Source: PUND01 sp046538345 (GTDB taxonomy: Bacteria > Planctomycetota > Phycisphaerae > SM23-33). Taken from it: 5,193 nucleotides of DNA. The position numbers and the translations under genes are program-made. The DNA lies in NCBI GenBank assembly GCA_046538345.1, contig JBKHJB010000164.1, forward strand, positions 1 through 5,193, in the 5' to 3' direction. Below the pieces are notes generated by a model that did no database searches, had not been told where the DNA came from, and worked only from the letters and a program-made list of their open reading frames with translations. Shown piece by piece: positions 1 to 5,193 of the stretch (the stretch's first letter is position 1; every line of letters starts with the position of its first letter).

Positions 1-14
1 CAATCGGAGCGGTC

Positions 15-1916
15 ATGCCGGTCATTCACGTACTTCCGAAACATCTGGTTAACAAGATTGCCGCCGGCGAGGTCATCGAGCGGCCCGCCAGCGTGGTCAA
101 GGAGCTTGTGGAAAACGCCCTCGACGCCGGGGCCACGCGCGTGGAGATTCGCCTGGCCGACGGCGGGCGCAAGCTTATCGAGATAATCGACGACGGCTGC
201 GGAATGGACGCCGACGACCTGTCCCTGGCGTTCGCCCCGCATTGCACCAGCAAAATATCAACCGACGACGACCTCTTCGCCGTCTCTACGATGGGTTTTC
301 GCGGCGAGGCGCTGGCGTCCATCGCCTCCATAGCCCGCGTCCACGCCCGCACACGCCGCCACGACGCCGAGAGCGGATATGAGATAGACGCCTCCGACCA
401 GCACGTCGGCGAGGTGCGTCCGTGCCCGGCCGCGGGGGGGACCACCGTCAGCGTCCGTGATTTGTTCTTCAATACGCCGGCGAGGCGGAAGTTCATGCGG
501 ACCGCCAACACCGAGCTGGGTCACGTCACCGAGCAGCTTGCCCGGCTGGCTCTTCCGCGGCCGGACGTGGCCTTTCGGCTGGTACACAACGACCGCGAGT
601 TGCGGAACCTCCCCGCGACGGAGACCACGGGCCGGCGGGTGGCCGACCTGTTCGGAAGCGAGCTTGCCGACGCGCTGCTGCCGCTGGCTCCGCGGCGCGG
701 GGACGTTGTGGTGCAGGGGCTTGTCGCCCGTCCCTCGGCGGCAAGGGCGTCCGGCAAGTGGCAGTACTTTTTCCTCAACGGCCGATATGTCCGCGACCGC
801 GTGCTGCTGCACGCACTGCGGGAGGCGTACCGGGGTCTTTTGGAGCCGTCCATGTCGCCGGTGGCGTTTGTCTTTCTGGAGATGGACCCCGAGGAGGTGG
901 ACGTCAACGTCCATCCCACGAAGATCGAGGTCCGCTTCAAAGACAGTCAGCTCGTGCACGGCGAGCTGCTGGCCGCCTTGAAAGAGACGCTCAATAAGGC
1001 CGACCTCGCCCCGGAGGCGTCGCTGCCTGAAACCGAGGACTTCGGCGAATCGCGAGCATCGGACGGTGACGAAGACAGGCGGGAATCGCTGCGGCAGGCA
1101 TTGGCCGACTTCTTCAAGTCCGCCCCGCCCCGACAGCCCCGCTTGAGCTTTCCGGACTCCGCGCGGCGTTCCGACGCGGATCGCAGCGAATATGCCGGAC
1201 AAGTCGGCTCTCTGCCGGGTATGTCCGAATCGCCGTCGCCGGATGTGCCCCCGCCGACGGCTGCGTCGGAGGCCCCGGAGGTTGCCCCGGCAGGTGAGCC
1301 ACCGGTGCGGCAGGAGGATGAGGGTTCATACCAGCCCGTTCCGCACAGACCGGCCGTGCAGATACACAACAGCTACATCGTCACCCAAGCCGACGAGGGG
1401 CTGATAATCGTGGACCAGCACGCGCTGCACGAGCGGCTGTTGTACAACGACCTGCATCGGCGTTTCGCCGGCGGCGGGCTTACCGCTCAGCGACGGTTGA
1501 TACCCGAGACGCTGGAGGTCACCGCCGCCGAGGCCGACCTGCTCGATGCGCACTCGGACTTGCTTCAGCGCCTGGGGATATCGGTCGAGCCGTTCGGGCC
1601 ACAGACCGTGGCGGTGCAGGCGTTTCCGACACTGCTGACCGAGCGGGGCGTCTCGCCGGGGCGCTTCCTGCGGGAGCTTCTGGATGCCCTGGGCGACGAC
1701 GATAGCGCCGATTCGGAACGACTGCTGGAGGAGCTTCTCTCGATGATGGCATGCAAGGCGGCCGTCAAAGCTGGTCAGCCGCTGACGCCCGGGGAGATCG
1801 ATGATCTGCTCGATCGCCGCGAGCGGACCGACAAGCATTCGGCCTGTCCGCACGGTCGCCCGACGACCATACGCCTGTCGCTGAGGGAGCTGGAGAAGCA
1901 GTTCCACCGGACGTGA
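15..1916 (+). CDS. mutL: DNA mismatch repair protein MutL (endonuclease-type)
   Basis: MutL couples mismatch recognition by MutS to strand removal; most bacterial MutLs without a MutH partner nick DNA themselves. The 633-residue protein (E. coli 615) has an N-terminal GHKL ATPase: E30 and N34 in KELVENALDAGA, D59-D-G-C-G63, and GFRGEAL at 94-100, then FFNTPARRKF of the transducer region. Residues about 335-450 form a Pro/acidic, low-complexity linker. The C-terminal dimerisation/endonuclease domain carries DQHALHER (467-474), ACKAAVKA (579-586) and CPHGRP (611-616), so the metal-site residues D467, H469, E473, C611 and H613 are all present. The last Glu of the DQHA(X)2E(X)4E motif is N478. 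QRRLIP at 492-497 fits the clamp-binding motif of this domain. The ATG at 15 is preceded by GGAG at 6-9 and gives the family-typical N-terminus. Family identity is near certain; nicking activity is inferred from motifs. Confidence 0.97.
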   Translation: MPVIHVLPKHLVNKIAAGEVIERPASVVKELVENALDAGATRVEIRLADGGRKLIEIIDDGCGMDADDLSLAFAPHCTSKISTDDDLFAVSTMGFRGEALASIASIARVHARTRRHDAESGYEIDASDQHVGEVRPCPAAGGTTVSVRDLFFNTPARRKFMRTANTELGHVTEQLARLALPRPDVAFRLVHNDRELRNLPATETTGRRVADLFGSELADALLPLAPRRGDVVVQGLVARPSAARASGKWQYFFLNGRYVRDRVLLHALREAYRGLLEPSMSPVAFVFLEMDPEEVDVNVHPTKIEVRFKDSQLVHGELLAALKETLNKADLAPEASLPETEDFGESRASDGDEDRRESLRQALADFFKSAPPRQPRLSFPDSARRSDADRSEYAGQVGSLPGMSESPSPDVPPPTAASEAPEVAPAGEPPVRQEDEGSYQPVPHRPAVQIHNSYIVTQADEGLIIVDQHALHERLLYNDLHRRFAGGGLTAQRRLIPETLEVTAAEADLLDAHSDLLQRLGISVEPFGPQTVAVQAFPTLLTERGVSPGRFLRELLDALGDDDSADSERLLEELLSMMACKAAVKAGQPLTPGEIDDLLDRRERTDKHSACPHGRPTTIRLSLRELEKQFHRT

Positions 1917-1948
1917 CGACCCCGGCTGGAGCGGTTCCGCCGGGCGTC
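1915..1948 (+). terminator. Bulged GC-rich stem-loop at the mutL stop codon, probable transcript end
   Basis: By hand folding, GACG (1915-1918) pairs with CGTC (1945-1948), CCCGGC (1921-1926) with GCCGGG (1939-1944), and GGA (1928-1930) with TCC (1936-1938). This gives 13 base pairs broken by a 2-base and a 1-base bulge around a 5-base loop. It starts within the mutL TGA and lies before the next promoter, as expected of a terminator. No T-run follows (1949-1958 is purine-rich), so it is not a classic intrinsic terminator; it could be a 3'-end-protecting hairpin or act with Rho. A small second hairpin, GGAGA/TCTCC at 1954-1966, follows directly. Confidence 0.5.
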
Positions 1949-1973
1949 GGGGCGGAGATATTCTCCCGTTCGG

Positions 1974-2001
1974 TTGCAGGCGGCGATGATTGTGCTAAAC
2001 T
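1974..2001 (+). promoter_or_regulatory. Putative sigma70-type promoter with extended -10 for the hydrolase gene
   Basis: A weak -35 (TTGCAG, 1974-1979) stands 16 bases before the -10 TAAACT (1996-2001, 4 of 6 consensus bases). TGTG-C directly upstream (1991-1995) supplies the TG of an extended -10, which can make up for a poor -35. Transcription would start near 2008, leaving a leader of about 55 bases before the ATG at 2063. Its position, after the mutL stem-loop and before a gene with a clear Shine-Dalgarno, supports the call. No operator is evident. Confidence 0.5.
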
Positions 2002-2007
2002 CAGCGA

Positions 2008-2041
2008 CGGCAGGCGGCGCCTGTCGAAGCGGGCGAACCGC
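2008..2041 (+). other. Two tandem stem-loops in the 5' leader of the hydrolase mRNA
   Basis: CGGCAGGC (2008-2015) pairs with GCCTGTCG (2019-2026), 8 pairs including one G-U, around a 3-base loop. GCGG (2029-2032) can then pair with CCGC (2038-2041); a competing GGCG/CGCC pairing (2032-2035 with 2039-2042) is possible. The first stem begins almost exactly at the transcription start inferred from the -10 at 1996-2001, so it could cap and stabilise the 5' end of the mRNA. It matches no riboswitch family I recognise and is too short for most. Both stems end before the Shine-Dalgarno at 2051-2056, so they do not hide it. Confidence 0.4.
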
Positions 2042-2050
2042 CGGTGCCAC

Positions 2051-2056
2051 AGGAGA
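2051..2056 (+). promoter_or_regulatory. Shine-Dalgarno that fixes the hydrolase start
   Basis: AGGAGA lies 6 bases before the ATG at 2063. The same frame is open back to a GTG at 1913 that overlaps the mutL stop, but the added 50 residues would be Arg-rich and span the putative promoter, whereas starting at 2063 yields a textbook signal peptide. This site therefore decides the start. Confidence 0.85.
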
Positions 2057-2062
2057 AAACCC

Positions 2063-2992
2063 ATGAAACGCACGGTTGCGTCGGCCGCTCTGTTGTGGGT
2101 GTTGGCGACCGGACTAGGTTGTCAGCACGATGAGTACGCACGCCAGCTCATTCAACCCAACACGCATCCCGGCAAGGTTCGAGAAAACCTTACCGGAAGC
2201 GGTGATCAGCTCGTAGCGCGGAACCGCATATCCGAGCACCGCGTGATTACCGTCGGCGACGGCACGGATATCGACGTGTGGACCATATCCGCCCGTGAGC
2301 AGGATGATTCCGCCGAACAGCCCCGCGGAACGGTGGTCGTTCTGCACGGCACGTCGGAGTCCAAGGCGACCTATCTGGGCGTGGGGCGTCGTCTATCGAC
2401 CAAGGGGTTCGACGTGGTCCTGCCGGACTTGCGCCGTCACGGGCGCAGCGGCGGGGAGGTGACTACCTATGGCGCGAAGGAGAAGCAGGACGTCAAGACC
2501 GTCATGGACGAGCTGCTCGCCGAGCAGGTCGTCTCCGAGCCGGTCTATGCGGTCGGAACGACGCTTGGCGCGGCGACGGCGATTCTCTACGCCGCCATTG
2601 ACGATCGCGTCGAGGGCGTGATGGTGATTACACCCTACAAGGACGCCGAGACGATGATGCGGCGTCACCTGGCGATAATGGCGCCGGCTATGAGCGCCGC
2701 CGACGTGCGGGAGGTGATCGACCGGGCGGCGGAGATGGGCGACTTTGAGCTTTCCGAGGCCTCTGCACAGGAGGCGGCGCCCCGGCTGGACTGCCCCCTG
2801 CTGCTGATCCACGGGCTTATCGACGTCAGCGTGCCGCTGGAGCACAGCGAAACCATCTACCGCGCCGCCAATGAACCCAAAGACATGCGCGTCTTCAAGC
2901 CCGGACCGGAGCATATGGTACTCATTGCCCGCTGGGAGGACTGGATCGCCGAGCGGGTGGACGAGCTGGTCGAGACGGGCCTGGCCGACTGA
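2063..2992 (+). CDS. Exported alpha/beta-hydrolase-fold protein, probable lipoprotein, Thr at nucleophile position
   Basis: This 309-residue protein starts with a short signal sequence: K2-R3, a hydrophobic stretch to about 18, then T-G-L-G-C20, a permissive lipobox (Leu at -2, not -3). It is likely anchored to the outside of a membrane. The fold is read from H95-G96 (oxyanion turn), DLRRHGRSGG at 122-131, the nucleophile elbow G165-T-T-L-G169, a lid-like segment about 190-245, HGLIDVSVP at 250-258 with acid D254, and H284 in GPEHMVL. Acid and His are in place but the expected Ser is T167 (ACG), so it may be a Thr-nucleophile variant, a non-catalytic relative, or the result of one base change. 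Closest in style to S33/monoglyceride-lipase-like hydrolases; the substrate cannot be read from the sequence. It has its own promoter and a good Shine-Dalgarno, and no functional link to the flanking mutL or guaA is evident. Confidence 0.85.
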   Translation: MKRTVASAALLWVLATGLGCQHDEYARQLIQPNTHPGKVRENLTGSGDQLVARNRISEHRVITVGDGTDIDVWTISAREQDDSAEQPRGTVVVLHGTSESKATYLGVGRRLSTKGFDVVLPDLRRHGRSGGEVTTYGAKEKQDVKTVMDELLAEQVVSEPVYAVGTTLGAATAILYAAIDDRVEGVMVITPYKDAETMMRRHLAIMAPAMSAADVREVIDRAAEMGDFELSEASAQEAAPRLDCPLLLIHGLIDVSVPLEHSETIYRAANEPKDMRVFKPGPEHMVLIARWEDWIAERVDELVETGLAD

Positions 2993-3010
2993 AAGACGCT
3001 GTTTCAGGAC

Positions 3011-3043
3011 CTGACACCACCGCGGAATCGCTGTTTTTATCAT
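3011..3043 (+). promoter_or_regulatory. Possible guaA promoter
   Basis: CTGACA (3011-3016, 5 of 6 to TTGACA) lies 18 bases before TTTTAT (3035-3040, 4 of 6 to TATAAT). An overlapping TATCAT (3038-3043, 5 of 6) sits at a less favourable 21-base spacing. Transcription would start near 3047-3050, giving a leader of only about 20 bases. The 75-base gap between the hydrolase stop and the guaA ATG holds no strong terminator; CTGAAA/TTTCAG at 2989-3007 can form a 6-pair stem with no T-run directly after it, so read-through from the hydrolase gene is possible. Confidence 0.35.
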
Positions 3044-3067
3044 ACCATCCGCCGGCCTTTGTTATGT

Positions 3068-4627
3068 ATGGACGCACCTGAAGCACAATCCGAGACGGTC
3101 GTAATCGTCGATTTCGGCAGCCAATACGCCCAGCTCATCGCGCGACGGGTGCGGGAAAGCGGCGTATTCAGCATGCTTGCGCGTCCGGACGTGACCGTTG
3201 AGGACCTGCGGCGGGTAAACTGCCGCGGGCTTATCTTCACCGGGGGTCCTGCCAGCGTCTATGAGCCGGAAGCACCGCGGGTGCAGCGGGAACTTCTGGG
3301 TATGGGCGTGCCCGTGTTGGGCATCTGCTACGGCATGCAGGTCGGCTGTTGCGTGCTCGGCGCCGAGGTAAGCCCGGCGCCTTCCCGCGAGTACGGCCGA
3401 ACCGCGCTGAAGATAACCAACGCCGACCGGCTGCTGCGGAACGTCCCGCCGGAGACGACTGTCTGGATGAGCCATGCCGACCAGGTCCAGCAGCTTGGAG
3501 ACGATTTCGAATCGCTCGCCGAGACGCCCGGTTGCGGCGTTGCGGCGGTTCGACACAGGAGCGGCAACTTCTACGGCGTGCAGTTTCATCCGGAGGTTAC
3601 GCACACTCCCCACGGCCAGCAGGTGTTCGAGAACTTCCTTTACGACATCTGTGGCTGCCAGGGGTTGTGGCGGATGGGCTCTTTCGTGGAATCGGCCGTG
3701 GACGATATCCGCCGGACCGTCGGCGACGATGAGCGGGTGATATGCGGTTTAAGCGGCGGGGTGGATTCGTCGGTGGTCGCGGCGCTGGTGCACAAGGCGA
3801 TAGGCGACCGGTTGGCGTGCATCTTCGTGGACAACGGATTGCTCCGCACCAACGAGGTGGAGCTGGTCCGCAGCACCTTCGCCGAGCATTTTCGGATGGA
3901 CTTGACCACCGTGCCGGCGGCGGAGCTCTTCCTCAAGCGGTTGGGGGGTGTTGTAGAGCCGCAGGAAAAGCGCCGCATAATCGGGCATACCTTCATAGAG
4001 AGCTTCAAGTCCGCGGCGACGAAGATCCCCAACGCCCGTTACCTCGCCCAGGGCACACTCTATCCGGACGTGATAGAGTCCGGGCGGTCGCTGGCGGGCG
4101 AGGCGGCCAACATCAAGCTGCACCACAACGTCGGTGGACTGCCCGAGGAGCTGGGCTTTGAGCTTATCGAGCCGTTACGGGATTTGTTCAAGGACGAGGT
4201 CCGCCGCGCCGGCGAACTGCTGGGCCTGCCCGAGTCGGTCGTCTGGCGGCATCCGTTCCCGGGACCGGGTCTGGCCGTCCGTTGCGTGGGCGAGATAACA
4301 CCCGATCGGCTGGATATGCTCAGAAAAGCCGACCAGATTCTCCTGGAGGAGATACGCTCGGCGGGTCTCTACCGTAAGACGGCGCAGGTCTTCGCCGTGC
4401 TGCTGCCGATCCAGACGGTGGGGGTGATGGGCGACGGGCGGACCTATGAGCATGTAATCGCGGTCCGCTCGGTGGACTCGGCCGATTTCATGACGGCCGA
4501 CTGGTCGCGAATACCCTACGACGTGCTGGCGGGGATATCAAACCGCGTCATCAACGAGGTTCGCGGGGTAAACCGGGTGGTCTATGACATATCCTCCAAG
4601 CCGCCGGCGACAATCGAGTGGGAGTAG
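3068..4627 (+). CDS. guaA: GMP synthase (glutamine-hydrolysing)
   Basis: GuaA converts XMP, ATP and glutamine to GMP in the cytoplasm, the last step of the guanine branch of purine synthesis. The 519-residue protein (E. coli 525) has the full two-part layout. The class I glutamine amidotransferase domain opens with IVDFGSQYAQLIARR and holds the triad C87 (GICYGMQ), H174 and E176 (QFHPE). The ATP-pyrophosphatase domain has the P-loop SGGVDSS at 229-235. The C-terminal dimerisation domain has HPFPGPGLAVR at 395-405 and ends in KPPATIEWE, the usual GuaA terminus. No key residue is missing. I chose the ATG at 3068; an in-frame TTG at 3059 would add three residues. No Shine-Dalgarno is visible before either, unlike the other three genes here. 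guaB is not next to it in this window. Ile codon ATA is used 11 times in 27. Confidence 0.98.
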   Translation: MDAPEAQSETVVIVDFGSQYAQLIARRVRESGVFSMLARPDVTVEDLRRVNCRGLIFTGGPASVYEPEAPRVQRELLGMGVPVLGICYGMQVGCCVLGAEVSPAPSREYGRTALKITNADRLLRNVPPETTVWMSHADQVQQLGDDFESLAETPGCGVAAVRHRSGNFYGVQFHPEVTHTPHGQQVFENFLYDICGCQGLWRMGSFVESAVDDIRRTVGDDERVICGLSGGVDSSVVAALVHKAIGDRLACIFVDNGLLRTNEVELVRSTFAEHFRMDLTTVPAAELFLKRLGGVVEPQEKRRIIGHTFIESFKSAATKIPNARYLAQGTLYPDVIESGRSLAGEAANIKLHHNVGGLPEELGFELIEPLRDLFKDEVRRAGELLGLPESVVWRHPFPGPGLAVRCVGEITPDRLDMLRKADQILLEEIRSAGLYRKTAQVFAVLLPIQTVGVMGDGRTYEHVIAVRSVDSADFMTADWSRIPYDVLAGISNRVINEVRGVNRVVYDISSKPPATIEWE

Positions 4628-4798
4628 CTCGTCTCTGCGGGTGGCGGAAGATGCGAAGGACTCAGCGCGCTGTTGCATAGAGGCCCGGGAGATACGGTAG
4701 TATAATAAACCCATTGTGACCGTTTTCGCAGCGGTACTTTGGCGGGATTGACTTCAGGTGTTATTTTCCGCGTCGTTGAATCATAGAGGAGGTAGCTG
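4628..4798 (+). promoter_or_regulatory. guaA-nitroreductase intergenic region with a consensus -10
   Basis: A perfect TATAAT at 4701-4706 is the clearest signal. No good -35 stands at 16-18 bases (that stretch reads about TAGAGG); TTGCAT at 4673-4678 is 22 bases away, so an activator or another sigma factor may be needed. Transcription would start near 4713 with a leader of about 86 bases, in which ACCG (4719-4722) can pair with CGGT (4732-4735). Downstream of the guaA stop, a 10-base palindrome CAGCGCGCTG (4663-4672) is flanked by ATGC (4651-4654) and GCAT (4675-4678); no T-run follows, so I do not call a terminator. Confidence 0.45.
4785..4792 (+). promoter_or_regulatory. Strong Shine-Dalgarno for the nitroreductase gene
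   Basis: AGAGGAGG ends 6 bases before the ATG at 4799 and includes the full AGGAGG core. It is the best ribosome-binding site in the window and fixes the start, which also gives the family-typical N-terminus with the RRSxR motif near residue 10. Confidence 0.9.
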
Positions 4799-5193
4799 AT
4801 GGATGCGCTTACGGCGATTCACGCCCGCAGGAGTGTCAGGAAATTCCGCTCCGACCCGGTCAAGCCGGATGACCTCAAACGTATAGTAGCCGCGGCCGTG
4901 GACGCGCCGTCGGGGTGTAATGCGCAATTGAGGCAGTACGTTGTTGTGGACGACGCCGAGGTGATGGACAAGCTGCGACAGTTCAGTCACGCCCTCCAGA
5001 GCGCTCCCGCGGCGGTGGTGTTGCTGATTGATCCCAAGCCCACGCAATTCGGAGAGTTCTGGGTTCAGGACGCCTCGGCCGCTATGGAAAACATGCTGAT
5101 AGCGGCGACGGCATTGGGCTATGGAAGCTGCTGGGTGGAAGGCGCCATACGCCGCCACGAGAAGGAAATTGCCGAGCTTCTGGGCGTGCCCGA
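4799..5193 (+). CDS. Nitroreductase-family FMN oxidoreductase, 5' part only
   Basis: Nitroreductase-family proteins are FMN-binding, usually dimeric enzymes that use NAD(P)H to reduce nitroaromatics, quinones, flavins or other acceptors. The 131 residues present (members are usually about 170-220) start at the ATG after a strong Shine-Dalgarno and stay open to the window edge. The family signature is clear: R10-R-S-V-R-K-F16, which contacts the FMN phosphate, APSGCNAQ at 36-43, and QDASAAMENML at 90-100 followed by ALGYGSCW at 105-112. One oddity is Q43-L-R-Q-Y where relatives usually have QPWxF, a segment lining the flavin pocket. No signal peptide is seen, so it is likely cytoplasmic. The subfamily and substrate cannot be told from this part, and the C-terminal segment lies outside the window. 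Its Ile codons (3 ATA, 3 ATT, no ATC) differ from guaA, but six codons are too few to argue for transfer. Confidence 0.9.
   Translation, partial: MDALTAIHARRSVRKFRSDPVKPDDLKRIVAAAVDAPSGCNAQLRQYVVVDDAEVMDKLRQFSHALQSAPAAVVLLIDPKPTQFGEFWVQDASAAMENMLIAATALGYGSCWVEGAIRRHEKEIAELLGVP

Noticed and set aside
258..1202. A 314-codon open frame on the - strand inside mutL
   Set aside because: It lies wholly opposite a certain mutL, its product is Arg/Gly/Pro-rich with no recognisable motif, and such antisense frames are expected in GC-rich genes.
1326..1907. A 193-codon open frame on the - strand over the mutL C-terminal half
   Set aside because: Opposite the conserved endonuclease domain of mutL, without a recognisable motif; a frame shadow.
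1913..2062. N-terminal extension of the hydrolase from a GTG overlapping the mutL stop
   Set aside because: It would put an Arg-rich stretch before the signal peptide and run through the putative promoter and leader hairpins; the ATG at 2063 has a good Shine-Dalgarno.
3021..3038. Possible intrinsic terminator before guaA: short GCG/CGC stem followed by TTTTT
   Set aside because: The stem is only three pairs with a mismatch beyond it, and the T-run overlaps the candidate -10.
2393..3043. A 216-codon open frame on the - strand over the hydrolase gene
   Set aside because: The + strand frame carries the fold motifs, a signal peptide and a Shine-Dalgarno; the reverse product has no recognisable motif.
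3047..3067. Purine (guanine) riboswitch upstream of guaA
   Set aside because: The leader is only about 20 bases by promoter position and the whole intergenic gap is 75 bases, with no aptamer-like core.
4748..4753. TTGACT as a -35 for a second nitroreductase promoter
   Set aside because: No acceptable -10 occurs 15-19 bases downstream.
4781..5158. A 125-codon open frame on the - strand over the nitroreductase gene
   Set aside because: The + strand frame has the RRSxR, APSGCNxQ and DASAAMEN signatures and a strong Shine-Dalgarno.

Overview
The window looks like ordinary chromosomal DNA from a GC-rich bacterium. It carries four protein genes, all on the + strand: a complete mutL, a complete gene for an exported alpha/beta-hydrolase-fold protein, a complete guaA, and the first 131 codons of a nitroreductase-family gene that runs off the right edge. 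I see no rRNA, tRNA, CRISPR array, transposase, phage gene or long repeat. The style of the MutL and GuaA proteins, the long Pro/acidic MutL linker and the mix of genes with and without a Shine-Dalgarno sequence would fit the Planctomycetota (Phycisphaerae-like), but that is an impression and not a test. Ile codon ATA is unusually common for GC-rich DNA: 9 of 20 Ile codons in mutL and 11 of 27 in guaA by hand count.

Layout. mutL fills 15-1916. A bulged stem-loop begins inside its stop codon (1915-1948) and probably marks the transcript end. A promoter with an extended -10 (1974-2001) and a leader holding two small hairpins precede the hydrolase gene (2063-2992), which has a clear Shine-Dalgarno. 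A 75-base gap with a possible promoter leads to guaA (3068-4627), which has no visible Shine-Dalgarno. A 171-base gap with a perfect TATAAT and a strong Shine-Dalgarno precedes the nitroreductase gene (4799 to the edge).

The genes do not form an obvious pathway. MutL acts in DNA mismatch repair, GuaA makes GMP, the hydrolase is probably an envelope lipoprotein of unknown substrate, and the nitroreductase is an FMN-dependent oxidoreductase of unknown substrate. The intergenic signals suggest four separately transcribed units and not one operon.

I did not find a new multi-gene system. The points most worth a second look are the hydrolase with Thr where the catalytic Ser should be (G-T-T-L-G), a second possible sliding-clamp-binding motif in the MutL linker, the strong ATA codon use, and the guaA start, which lacks a Shine-Dalgarno and is overlapped by a five-codon out-of-frame ORF.
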